Positions 53,134 to 60,899 of a stretch of DNA of 64,000 nucleotides are shown here, piece after piece; the stretch's first letter is position 1; each line of letters opens with the position of its first letter. Below the pieces are notes generated by a model. The model had not been told where the DNA came from. It saw only the letters and a program-made list of their open reading frames with translations, and made no database searches. Source of the stretch: an uncultured Acetatifactor sp. Lineage in GTDB: Bacteria; Bacillota; Clostridia; Lachnospirales; Lachnospiraceae. The position numbers were made by a program, and so were the translations under genes. The stretch lies in NCBI GenBank assembly GCA_910577235.1, contig CAJTMX010000015.1, positions 1-64,000 on the forward strand, given 5' to 3'.

Positions 53134-54870
53134 TTATGCCCCCGCGTACATGGAATAAAGTTTTGGATAAATCCGCCCCTGTTCCATCAATTCCTCATGT
53201 GTCCCGGTCTCGGCTACCTTTCCCCGGTCCATGACAACGATATAGTCCGCATCCTTTATTGTGGACAATCTGTGCGCCACCACCAGGGTCGTGCGCCCCT
53301 GGGCCAGCCTCTCCAAAGCTTTCTGTACCTCAGCCTCCGCCTGTACGTCCAGCGCCGAGGTGGCCTCGTCCAGCAGCAGCATGGGGGCATCTTTCAGAAT
53401 GGCGCGGGCAATAGAGACCCGCTGAATCTGCCCTCCCGACAGTCGCGAACCCCGCTCGCCCGCCAGAGTGTCATATCCCTGGGGAAGTTCACCGATAAAG
53501 TCCGCCGCATTGGCTGCCTTGGCCGCCATATGAATCTCTTCCGCTGCTGCTCCCGGTCTGCCCAAGGCTATGTTTGCCCCTACTGATACAGGAAACAGAT
53601 ATGCATGCTGTGAAACATAGGAAAAACGGGAGCGCAACGCCTCCAGGTCCCAATCGCCAAGCTCCACCCCGTCCACCAGAATACTGCCCTGCTGCGGTCT
53701 GTAAAATCCACACAGCAGGCGGAGCAGCGTGCTTTTCCCACCTCCGCTGGCTCCCACCACGGCCACGGTCTTACCCCGGGGAACCGTAAAGCTGGCACCT
53801 CGCAGCACGGGCGCTCCCTCCTCATAGGAGAAATATACGTCTCTAAACTCTATCGCAGGAGCCTCCTCCATACCGGACCGGACGCTGCCCATGGGTTCCG
53901 TCGGCGTGTTTAGTACCTCAAACACCCTCTCTGCCGCCACCAGCGCCACCTTGCTGTTGAAAATCCTGCCCGCCAAATCATTGATGATTTCCACCATCTT
54001 AGGCAGAAGAGAAAAAAATGCCACCAGACTGCCCATGGTCATCTTACCCTCCAGGCAAAACCATCCTCCCCCCACAAGACAGAGTATGGAGGAGAGCGTA
54101 CCCGACAGAATCCAGAATCCGGAACCCATAGACTGATTCCGGTCATTGTCCACTGCCATATCTGTCATCTTCTGCACGCTTTTACTATATTCCTCCAAAA
54201 AGGCGTTCTCCAGGGAACAGCTTTTTACCACCTCCATGCCTCCGATCATATCCGCCGATGAGCTGATAATCTCCGCAGAGTATTGCATGTATGCTCTGGA
54301 ACCAGCCTTGAACCTGGTTGTCAGTATGGCTCCAAACGGGAGGCAGAGAGTCGTGGGAATGACGGAGATCAGAAACAGCACCGGGTTTAAGTACAGCAGA
54401 TACAGCATATAAAAGACAAGCAGAAAGGGATTTGTGATCACCGTCAACAGATCGTTTTGCACGAAACTGCTGACCCGGTTTGCATCCTCGGTGAGTCTTG
54501 CCAGTATATCCCCGGAATGGTTCTTCGCCATAGCCTCCGAAGTCATCCTGATAATATGCGCCGCGGCGTCATCCTTTACTTCCCGGAGAATCCTGGTGGC
54601 CACACTTCCGGAAGTATAGCGTGTGACCCAGGCCGACCCGGCCCCGACTGCCAGCAATCCTCCGCATAGCAGCAGAAGCCGCCCAATGGCAGGCAAAGTT
54701 CCCGCCTCCATCCCGTCAACCACACGCCGCAACAGTTCGGAACCGGCCACTCCGCATCCGGCACACAGCGCGCCTGCCAACAGAGCCATAAATATCAGAC
54801 ACCGATGCCTGCGCACATACTTTATGATCTGTGTCAAAACCGCTTTATCGGTGTGTTCTGCCTCTACCAT
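53134..54870 (-). CDS. ABC exporter half-transporter, partner subunit
   Basis: A 578-residue protein with an N-terminal six-helix membrane domain and an ATPase with Walker A VGASGGGKSTLLRLL, signature LSGGQIQRVSIARAI and Walker B LLLLDEATSALD. The start is the ATG at 54870, five bases after GGAGG. Its ATG overlaps the stop of the upstream XRE-PurM regulator by seven bases, so their translation is coupled. The next gene (51405) is its partner. Confidence 0.9.
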   Translation of the reverse strand: MVEAEHTDKAVLTQIIKYVRRHRCLIFMALLAGALCAGCGVAGSELLRRVVDGMEAGTLPAIGRLLLLCGGLLAVGAGSAWVTRYTSGSVATRILREVKDDAAAHIIRMTSEAMAKNHSGDILARLTEDANRVSSFVQNDLLTVITNPFLLVFYMLYLLYLNPVLFLISVIPTTLCLPFGAILTTRFKAGSRAYMQYSAEIISSSADMIGGMEVVKSCSLENAFLEEYSKSVQKMTDMAVDNDRNQSMGSGFWILSGTLSSILCLVGGGWFCLEGKMTMGSLVAFFSLLPKMVEIINDLAGRIFNSKVALVAAERVFEVLNTPTEPMGSVRSGMEEAPAIEFRDVYFSYEEGAPVLRGASFTVPRGKTVAVVGASGGGKSTLLRLLCGFYRPQQGSILVDGVELGDWDLEALRSRFSYVSQHAYLFPVSVGANIALGRPGAAAEEIHMAAKAANAADFIGELPQGYDTLAGERGSRLSGGQIQRVSIARAILKDAPMLLLDEATSALDVQAEAEVQKALERLAQGRTTLVVAHRLSTIKDADYIVVMDRGKVAETGTHEELMEQGRIYPKLYSMYAGA

Positions 54871-56120
54871 CGTATCCTCCCCCTGCTCCAGACCTTTATA
54901 CCCTTGTGGCCACCCCTTTCCACCTGTCCGATGCGCCAGCATTGGGAGAACCGCCGGATCACACTCACGGCCTCCTCCCAATGTTTCTCCGGCACGGCCA
55001 CCACCATGCCTATACCCATGTTGAAATGGTGGTAAAACACATTTTCTCCGATTCTTTCCTGCTCAAACAGAATGCGGTACAGGGGCAGGACAGGAATGGT
55101 CGACAGATCGATACACACTCCCAGGCCCTCCGGGACCTCCTGCCAGCATCTGTGATTTAGCAGGGCGTTGCCGATCCGAAAGGCTTTGTGCAGATATCCC
55201 TCCTCCTGCAATGCGGCGATCTCCCTTACGAACGCCGTGTTGGCCTTCATCAGTTCATCCAGAAAAAATCTGTCGGTGTCTATTTTGGCGTGATACAACT
55301 CGGGATTTTTATCCAGCAATATCTTAACGAAGGGAAAATTGGTTCCGTCTATGCCCTCTGTCTTAATGCCGATCAGTACATCCCCCTCTCTCACCTGTTC
55401 TCCGGTCAGCAGTTTATCTCTATCCTGCACTCCCACCACAGTGGCGCTCAGCTCATACTCCTGCGAGCCGTAGTTTATGGGCTGGGCAGCTATCTCCATT
55501 CCAGTAAAAGAAACTCCGTTTTTCTCGCACACTCTGCGGAAAGCCTGCGCCATCAGACAGAGCTGCTCCCGGTCGTAATTTCCGCAGATCACTATCGCTT
55601 TTAAGATCATGGGGCTTACGCCATGCTGTAGTGTGTAGTTCATAGCGCTGGCAGCCGCGTCCGCGCATACCTCCTGATTATAGCCGTACTCCTTAGCCAG
55701 TCTCTCCTTGGAACCCGGAACGCAGGTAATGCAGGAATATACCGGTTCCCGCATCCGTGATGTATCCATTTGAAACAGACATGCGTCTGCATAATAAGCG
55801 GATAAAATATTTTCGTCCGTTGAATTAAACTGCATGATCTCCTCTTTCAGGGCATGCAGCCTGTTTGAATCAAGCCCCGATTCCCGGTAGGAGATAGATC
55901 TGTTTTTCCAATCATTCTCATTTAGCAGCGCATCCACCGTTACATTCAACAGGTTGGAGATCTCATAGAACATCTCCACAGTGGGCAGACTCTTTCCAAG
56001 CTCCCATCGGGAGACGGCCTGATATGTGATATGCAGGGAATCGGCAAGTTCCTTCTGCGTGATCCCCTTCTCCTTTCTATAAAAAGCAATTCTCTTACCA
56101 ATCTCTTCCTTGTCTAACAT
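54864..56120 (-). CDS. XRE regulator fused to a PurM/AIR-synthase-like domain
   Basis: About 418 residues from the ATG at 56120. The first 70 are an XRE HTH (RIAFYRKEKGITQKELADSLHITYQAVSRWELGKSLPTVEMFYEISNLLNVTVDALL). The rest, about 100-418, follows the PurM (phosphoribosylformylglycinamidine cyclo-ligase) fold: GSKERLAKEYGYNQ, LSATVVGVQDRDKLL, EGDVLIGIKTEGIDGTNFPFVKILL and NVFYHHFNMGIGMVVAVPEKHWEEAVSVI. The last item matches the conserved FNMGIGM of PurM. The glycine-rich nucleotide loop is not clear, so catalysis is uncertain and the domain may sense a nucleotide or metabolite. It is coupled to two ABC exporter genes and probably regulates them. Confidence 0.75.
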   Translation of the reverse strand: MLDKEEIGKRIAFYRKEKGITQKELADSLHITYQAVSRWELGKSLPTVEMFYEISNLLNVTVDALLNENDWKNRSISYRESGLDSNRLHALKEEIMQFNSTDENILSAYYADACLFQMDTSRMREPVYSCITCVPGSKERLAKEYGYNQEVCADAAASAMNYTLQHGVSPMILKAIVICGNYDREQLCLMAQAFRRVCEKNGVSFTGMEIAAQPINYGSQEYELSATVVGVQDRDKLLTGEQVREGDVLIGIKTEGIDGTNFPFVKILLDKNPELYHAKIDTDRFFLDELMKANTAFVREIAALQEEGYLHKAFRIGNALLNHRCWQEVPEGLGVCIDLSTIPVLPLYRILFEQERIGENVFYHHFNMGIGMVVAVPEKHWEEAVSVIRRFSQCWRIGQVERGGHKGIKVWSRGRIRW

Positions 56121-56401
56121 ACAGCATCCAGCCTTTCTGAGACTCCTGGCAGCAGACTTTCTTGCGGCCATGCCCTCCGCCAATAGGGAATATTGTTTAT
56201 TTTGGCTATGACTAAAGTATATCATCCCGATATAGGGGGTTCAATAAACATTTCTTTGCATCCCTATTTACAAAATCAATTGGTAATTGAGTTAGATTCC
56301 ATCCGTTGACTGTGTTCTTTCTGATCAGCCTTGCATGGACATGAGGATTGGGATTAATCCCTGCTTATATAGGAATACAGGGAATCCCCTTGGAAGCATA
56401 T

Positions 56402-57091
56402 TTACTCTGAATGAAGAATTTGGTCGAAGTTGCATGCTCTGGATAGGACAGCTCTATTCTGCCATTCTCTTACTTCCCTATAGACGGCTTCATAGTCCAC
56501 TTTGGAAAAATCTGTTGTATCCACCGTAATAACAGAACCCTCCATGCAAAAACTGTCCATCTCTCTGCTCTGAATCGCGGCAACATACTGCTCCAAGGTG
56601 ACGGTTGGGCTTGGAGCGGCACCGCTGTCTTTGGAATAACTGCTGTTTGTCACATGGCCGGGATGCCGTCCGCTGCTTTTTTCCCTCTGGACAAAGCGCC
56701 GGTAGATACAGGCATAGTCTCCTGTCAGACGCAGAGTCAACGCCCTGTATCCGTAGCGTGCAAGCAGCTCCGCAAGCCCCTGCCGGGAACTTGCCTCAAA
56801 ATTGTTCTCCAAAATAAAGGGCTTGTGGCACCGCATCATCTGCTCCGCCAAATAGTACAGCACTTCCGTACTGGCTATACCCAATTTTACTTTCTCTTGC
56901 CGGGATCTGAATCCTATAGTATCATATAGTCCTTCTTTGATACTGTCTTTGGAAAACCAGGGCAGTCCCAGATGAGCGGAAAGTCTCTCCGCCAGTACGC
57001 TCTTACCGGCCGCCGGAATCCCGGCCACCAGGATTGTATAGCATTCCCGGCTGGATTCTTCTCCGTTTAATTCCATATGATCCTGTCTCAT
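56402..57091 (-). CDS. P-loop kinase of the zeta-toxin/AAA type
   Basis: A 229-residue protein. Walker A ILVAGIPAAGKSVLAERL (20-37), KDSIKEGLYD, and ENNFEASSRQGL resemble zeta-toxin-like or gluconate-kinase-like P-loop phosphotransferases. The substrate is unknown; no antitoxin gene lies next to it. GGAGGAG precedes the ATG by four bases, and ATGA overlaps the stop of the preceding broken gene, so they are co-transcribed. Confidence 0.7.
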   Translation of the reverse strand: MRQDHMELNGEESSRECYTILVAGIPAAGKSVLAERLSAHLGLPWFSKDSIKEGLYDTIGFRSRQEKVKLGIASTEVLYYLAEQMMRCHKPFILENNFEASSRQGLAELLARYGYRALTLRLTGDYACIYRRFVQREKSSGRHPGHVTNSSYSKDSGAAPSPTVTLEQYVAAIQSREMDSFCMEGSVITVDTTDFSKVDYEAVYREVREWQNRAVLSRACNFDQILHSE

Positions 57092-57404
57092 CTCTCCTCC
57101 AATATCCCCTTTAATTTATCCAACACTGCCTCCACACAGTCCTCAACAAACCGCTCCGCCTGAGCCTCGTTCAGATAGGTATACTCCCTCTCGATATCCT
57201 CCCGGCCACCACGGTAAAACCCAACGATATACTGCCGCGACTGTCAAAGGCGTCTTTTGCAAAAACATCCATATAGCGGTTCACAAAACCTTCTGCATTC
57301 TCATATATCTGAAAGGCTTTAAAATCCGGGTGTTTCTTCATATACAGAAAGTCCAGGTCATAATCCACCGCCAGTACACAGGACTCATGAACAATATCTG
57401 TCCG
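57088..57404 (-). pseudogene. Small gene of unknown function with a frame shift at GGGTTTT
   Basis: Zero frame: DYDLDFLYMKKHPDFKAFQ to FDSRGSISLGF, then it runs into a stop. At GGGTTTT (57216-57222) a one-base backward shift continues the protein smoothly as YRGGREDIEREYTYLNEAQAERFVEDCVEAVL to the TGA at 57088. The N-terminal end is cut by an in-frame stop at 57405-57407 and has no ribosome site. I therefore call a decayed gene, while noting that G-GGT-TTT is a standard slippery heptamer in the right frame. No family is recognised. Confidence 0.5.
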
Positions 57405-57433
57405 TCAAGCCGTACCGATATTGTTCAGTCCGC

Positions 57434-58009
57434 TCACTCTCCTAACCCTACAACTGTATAGATGTCCTGCCGCATTTTCTCCTCAAAATATCCTTTTAGC
57501 TCCAGGTTCATGTCCCATTTGTCCTGGGGATAACCGCCATAGCGCCGTTTCACATCCTCCATGCGCTCTTCCATTTTCACCACTGTGATTCCCGCCAGAG
57601 AATCGCAGACCTGGATCAGCCTGTCATAGTCGTCGTATACCATCTCCTCCAGCAGCCCGCGTAGCTCCTGCTGCTGCTCGGGGGTAATATCCCATTTGCC
57701 TATGTAGTCCTCCAGTTTTTGAATGCTGAAAGAGTGGCTTAGGCAGACCCGCGCCGCCTCGTCATACCCCAGTTTCGTCATATAGTGGTATCCGTCATAA
57801 ATATGCCCCATATGCTTAACTCCAAACTTGCGTCCGATATCGTGAAGCAGTCCCAGCACATAAGCCTTTTCCGTATCTATGTCCCCACAGGCTGCCGCGA
57901 TCTTCTCCGCGCACATGGCAACCGCCCTGCTGTGATCCGCCCACATACCGGGGTTGCATGCCTCCCCGTCCCGCAACAATTCCTCCGCTTTCTCCCTTGT
58001 AGGTATCAT
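57434..58009 (-). CDS. HD-domain phosphohydrolase
   Basis: About 191 residues. WADHSRAVAMCAEKIA (His ligand), VLGLLHDIGRKFG (the HD pair) and VCLSHSF with YDRLIQVCDSLAG (Asp) form the metal site of the HD superfamily. It would hydrolyse a phosphate ester, often a nucleotide. Start choice is uncertain: the ATG at 58009 (AAAGGA 11 bases upstream) or the ATG at 58033. It follows the MerR-methyltransferase gene in the same direction. Confidence 0.82.
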   Translation of the reverse strand: MIPTREKAEELLRDGEACNPGMWADHSRAVAMCAEKIAAACGDIDTEKAYVLGLLHDIGRKFGVKHMGHIYDGYHYMTKLGYDEAARVCLSHSFSIQKLEDYIGKWDITPEQQQELRGLLEEMVYDDYDRLIQVCDSLAGITVVKMEERMEDVKRRYGGYPQDKWDMNLELKGYFEEKMRQDIYTVVGLGE

Positions 58010-58052
58010 CCTCTCACCAATCCTTTCCCACATTCAAGCACTGTGTTATACA

Positions 58053-59213
58053 TTACTCGCAGCTGTAACAATGCCCTTCTGTACCAATCTCCGGCGTCTG
58101 TCCCCGCAGGGTCAATTCCCACAGATATTTTCTTACTTCCTGCTCCTTCGCTCTGATCCGGGTCTCCAGTTCACCGTCCAGGCCGCACAGATATTGCAGC
58201 AATTCCTCTGGCTGTGCGATCCGCAGACAGTTGTGGAAAGTCATCCGGGACACTCCTGAAAATTCCGCGTCAAACAACTCCTCCATCTGCGCCGTCAAGG
58301 CCTGTTTACGTTCCTCGTACGCTCCCAGCACCCTTCTGCCCAACACAGGCTCCAATATCCTGTTTACATCCTGAACAGAGACCTGAGAAGTAAATGTGGA
58401 CATCAATCTGCCCCCCTCAACCAACCCCCGATGCAATCTGTAAAGCAGACGTTTCTTATCCCGAATATAATTCCACAGGTGTACCGCCAATATCAGATCA
58501 TACGCCTCCGCCGGGCACTGCCAGCTCTCCGCGTCATCATGCAAAAAAGTAAGCTTTACCCCTGCTGCCAGCTCCCCGCAGCGTTCCTGGTATATTTCGC
58601 GCAGATACTGTAGTCCCTGGGGCTCTTTATCAAGCAGGGTAATACCGCATCCCCGGGGAATCCCATGCCATCCGCCACGCCAAATGTTCCCGTGGCCGCA
58701 ACCCACATCCAGCACCCTCATCCCCGGCTCTAAACGCAGCTGATCGAACAGCCACTCATGCCATCTCTGTCCGCTGGTCCCATAGCGCTCATACAGACCA
58801 TAGCGAAAGTTTGCCTGCTGGTTCTTTGTCACCAGCTGCATGATCTCTGCAAATTGGGAAACGGGCAGCTGCCCCGCCCTGCAGTGCTGCTGGGCCCGGT
58901 CAATGGTCTCCAAAATATGATCCAGACGGCGGCGCTCTTCCAAAACCATCTCCTTCTGACGCTCCAGCAGCCGGGTAGCGGACATCTGTTCTCCCTGCCC
59001 CAGAATCTGCTGAATCTCCTCCAGAGACAGTCCCACATACTTCAGCATCAATATCTCCTGGAGCCGCAGGACGGCGCTGTCGTCATATAACCGATACCCC
59101 TCCGCCGACCGCTCCCTGGGCCGCAGGATACCTTTTTCCTCATAAAACCGGATCGTCCGGGCGGATACCCCCGCCCACCGGGCCAGCTCCCCGGCTGTAT
59201 ACCTTTTTTGCAT
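58053..59213 (-). CDS. MerR-family regulator fused to a SAM-dependent methyltransferase
   Basis: About 386 residues. The N-terminal MerR winged helix (YTAGELARWAGVSARTIRFYEEKGILRPRERSAEGYRLYDD) and coiled coil (about 60-130) are followed by a class I methyltransferase domain with MRVLDVGCGHGNIWRG and FLHDDAESWQCPAEAYDLILAVHLWNYI. A fusion in which the effector part is an enzyme fold is unusual; it may sense SAM or a methyl-accepting compound. The start is the ATG at 59213 or 59225, as GGAGGGG lies between them awkwardly. A 19-base-spacer promoter lies just upstream (59242-59272). Confidence 0.83.
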   Translation of the reverse strand: MQKRYTAGELARWAGVSARTIRFYEEKGILRPRERSAEGYRLYDDSAVLRLQEILMLKYVGLSLEEIQQILGQGEQMSATRLLERQKEMVLEERRRLDHILETIDRAQQHCRAGQLPVSQFAEIMQLVTKNQQANFRYGLYERYGTSGQRWHEWLFDQLRLEPGMRVLDVGCGHGNIWRGGWHGIPRGCGITLLDKEPQGLQYLREIYQERCGELAAGVKLTFLHDDAESWQCPAEAYDLILAVHLWNYIRDKKRLLYRLHRGLVEGGRLMSTFTSQVSVQDVNRILEPVLGRRVLGAYEERKQALTAQMEELFDAEFSGVSRMTFHNCLRIAQPEELLQYLCGLDGELETRIRAKEQEVRKYLWELTLRGQTPEIGTEGHCYSCE

Positions 59214-59241
59214 TTCGCAGACCATCCCCTCCCGTACATAC

Positions 59242-59272
59242 AGTATAGGGGTTTACGTTACGTCAATGTCAA
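59242..59272 (-). promoter_or_regulatory. MerR-type promoter with 19-bp spacer
   Basis: On the minus strand TTGACA (59267-59272) and TATACT (59242-59247) are separated by 19 bases, the abnormal spacing that MerR regulators correct by twisting DNA. The spacer contains TTGACGTAACGTAAA, an imperfect dyad (12 of 15 bases symmetric). It drives the MerR-methyltransferase gene, so autoregulation is likely. Confidence 0.75.
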
Positions 59273-59294
59273 GTGTTTTTTACTCTTTTCGGTA

Positions 59295-60104
59295 TTATTC
59301 TGTCTGATCTGTCACATGACCGCTACTGATTCCCCGGGACTCCGACTCCAGCGGCAGCCAATCAATAGCTTCATGAATCTGGCTGTTCCAAAAATCCCAA
59401 TCATGTCCTCCCGCAGTCTCCACATATGTCAGTTCCGCGCCTTGCTTTTCAAAGTATTCTTTCAATTTCCTGTTTGGGACAAGCAGACCGTCCTCAAGGC
59501 CACAGGACATATAGATTTTGGGCACGCATCCCTTCTCTCTGGCATTATCAAAGGCAATCTTCGGATTGAGGTCCGTTTTCTCTGCCTTCTTTCTATCTCC
59601 AAAGCAGGCCAGCGCTCCAAAGAGACCATGCCCTTTTTCCTCAAAGATGTGACACGCGCCAGACAGAGAGATGATATGGCTGAAAGTATCGCAATATTTC
59701 AGCCCGTTGCGCAGGGCTCCATAGCCTCCCATGGACAGTCCTCCGATAAACGTGTCCTCCCGCCGGGCAGAGAGCGGAAAAGTCTTTTTCATCATGGCGG
59801 GCAGCTCTTGTCCAACAAAAGCGCCGTAGGCGCTGTTGGGCTGGGCGTGATCAAAATAAAACGAGTTTTCCCCGCTGGGCATGACCACCGCCAGATTCTT
59901 AGCCTCCGCCCACCTCTGGATACATGTCCCGGAAATCCAGTCCACATTGCTGCCCAACAGTCCGTGGAGCAGATACAGCGTCTTATACTTTTTCTCCTTC
60001 TGCATGCCCGGAACAAGATTCATCTTGTCCACGGGAAGGATCACCTGTACCTCCACAGTGCGCAGCAGCGCCATGGAGAGATACGTCATTTGAATCAGTG
60101 CCAT
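59295..60104 (-). CDS. Alpha/beta-hydrolase esterase (esterase D/tributyrin type)
   Basis: A 269-residue, cytoplasmic esterase. TLYLLHGLLGSNVDW (oxyanion region), FIGGLSMGGYGALRNG (nucleophile Ser), and ETAGGHDWDFW (catalytic His) are those of the esterase-D family, which includes carbohydrate acetyl and feruloyl esterases. The start is the ATG at 60104, nine bases after AAGGAGG; the frame is open further. No signal peptide, so substrates are internal. Confidence 0.85.
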   Translation of the reverse strand: MALIQMTYLSMALLRTVEVQVILPVDKMNLVPGMQKEKKYKTLYLLHGLLGSNVDWISGTCIQRWAEAKNLAVVMPSGENSFYFDHAQPNSAYGAFVGQELPAMMKKTFPLSARREDTFIGGLSMGGYGALRNGLKYCDTFSHIISLSGACHIFEEKGHGLFGALACFGDRKKAEKTDLNPKIAFDNAREKGCVPKIYMSCGLEDGLLVPNRKLKEYFEKQGAELTYVETAGGHDWDFWNSQIHEAIDWLPLESESRGISSGHVTDQTE

Positions 60105-60316
60105 ATTTATTTGCCTCCTTATTAGAGATACGCATATTCCCTGCATGTACACGATTCTGGCGAATGGTATCCGGCGCCCGGATATCACTTAGTGCGCCTT
60201 TCGGAAATATGCTGTTTAAAGTTTCTATGGCTATCCCGCCGCTTTATATCAGCAATAAGGCCATATTTACTATATATATTACACAATTTATACTGCTGAA
60301 TACACCCTGACCGGAC

Positions 60317-60345
60317 TTGACACCCTCCTTCTTCCAGACTATACT
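60317..60345 (+). promoter_or_regulatory. Promoter of ybaK
   Basis: TTGACA (60317-60322) and TATACT (60340-60345) have a 17-base spacer, about 48 bases before the ATG at 60393. Confidence 0.75.
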
Positions 60346-60392
60346 TGATACCGTATTATATATTGACAGACACAGTCAGAAAGAGGAGAAAC

Positions 60393-60881
60393 ATGTCCAA
60401 GACAAAAGAGAGCAAGACCAATGCCATGCGGATATTGGAATCTATGAAGATCCCCTTTACGCAGTTTACTTACGAGTGCGATGAATTTGTTGACGCGCTG
60501 AAGATCGCGGACCAACTGGGACTGCCCTATGAAAAGGTATACAAAACTCTGGTGACCAAAGGCGCGCGGGATTATTTTGTTTTTGTGATTCCCATCCACC
60601 GGGAACTGGACTTAAAAGCCGCAGCCCGCAGCGTAGGGGAAAAGAGCGTGGAAATGATCCACGTAAAAGATATTAATACTGTCACAGGCTATATCCGCGG
60701 CGGCTGTACCGCCATCGGCATGAAAAAGCAGTATGTGACCCGAATCGATGTCTCCGCCGAGCATTTACCCGCTGTGACCGTCAGCGGCGGCCGCCTGGGC
60801 TGCCAGATCGAGCTTGCTCCAAAAGACCTGCTCGCCGCTTCCGGAGCCGAATACGCGGATGTGATCAGACACGATAAATAG
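60393..60881 (+). CDS. ybaK: Cys-tRNA(Pro)/Cys-tRNA(Cys) deacylase YbaK
   Basis: A 162-residue YbaK/EbsC-type editing protein: TNAMRILESMKIPFTQFTYE near the start, VYKTLVTKGARDYFVFVIPIHRELDLKAAA and GYIRGGCTAIGMKKQYVTRIDVSAE. The conserved Lys and the GxxPG-like GGCTAIGM loop are present. It frees tRNA-Pro mischarged with cysteine. The start is the ATG at 60393 after AGAGGAGA. Its stop lies inside the terminator shared with the next, convergent gene. Confidence 0.9.
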   Translation: MSKTKESKTNAMRILESMKIPFTQFTYECDEFVDALKIADQLGLPYEKVYKTLVTKGARDYFVFVIPIHRELDLKAAARSVGEKSVEMIHVKDINTVTGYIRGGCTAIGMKKQYVTRIDVSAEHLPAVTVSGGRLGCQIELAPKDLLAASGAEYADVIRHDK

Positions 60882-60899
60882 GGGGACTCCCCCCTATTT
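60876..60899. terminator. Shared terminator overlapping two stop codons
   Basis: AAATAGGGGG (60876-60885) pairs with CCCCCTATTT (60890-60899), with T runs in both directions. The TAG stops of ybaK (plus) and the GGDEF gene (minus) both lie within the stem. Confidence 0.75.
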
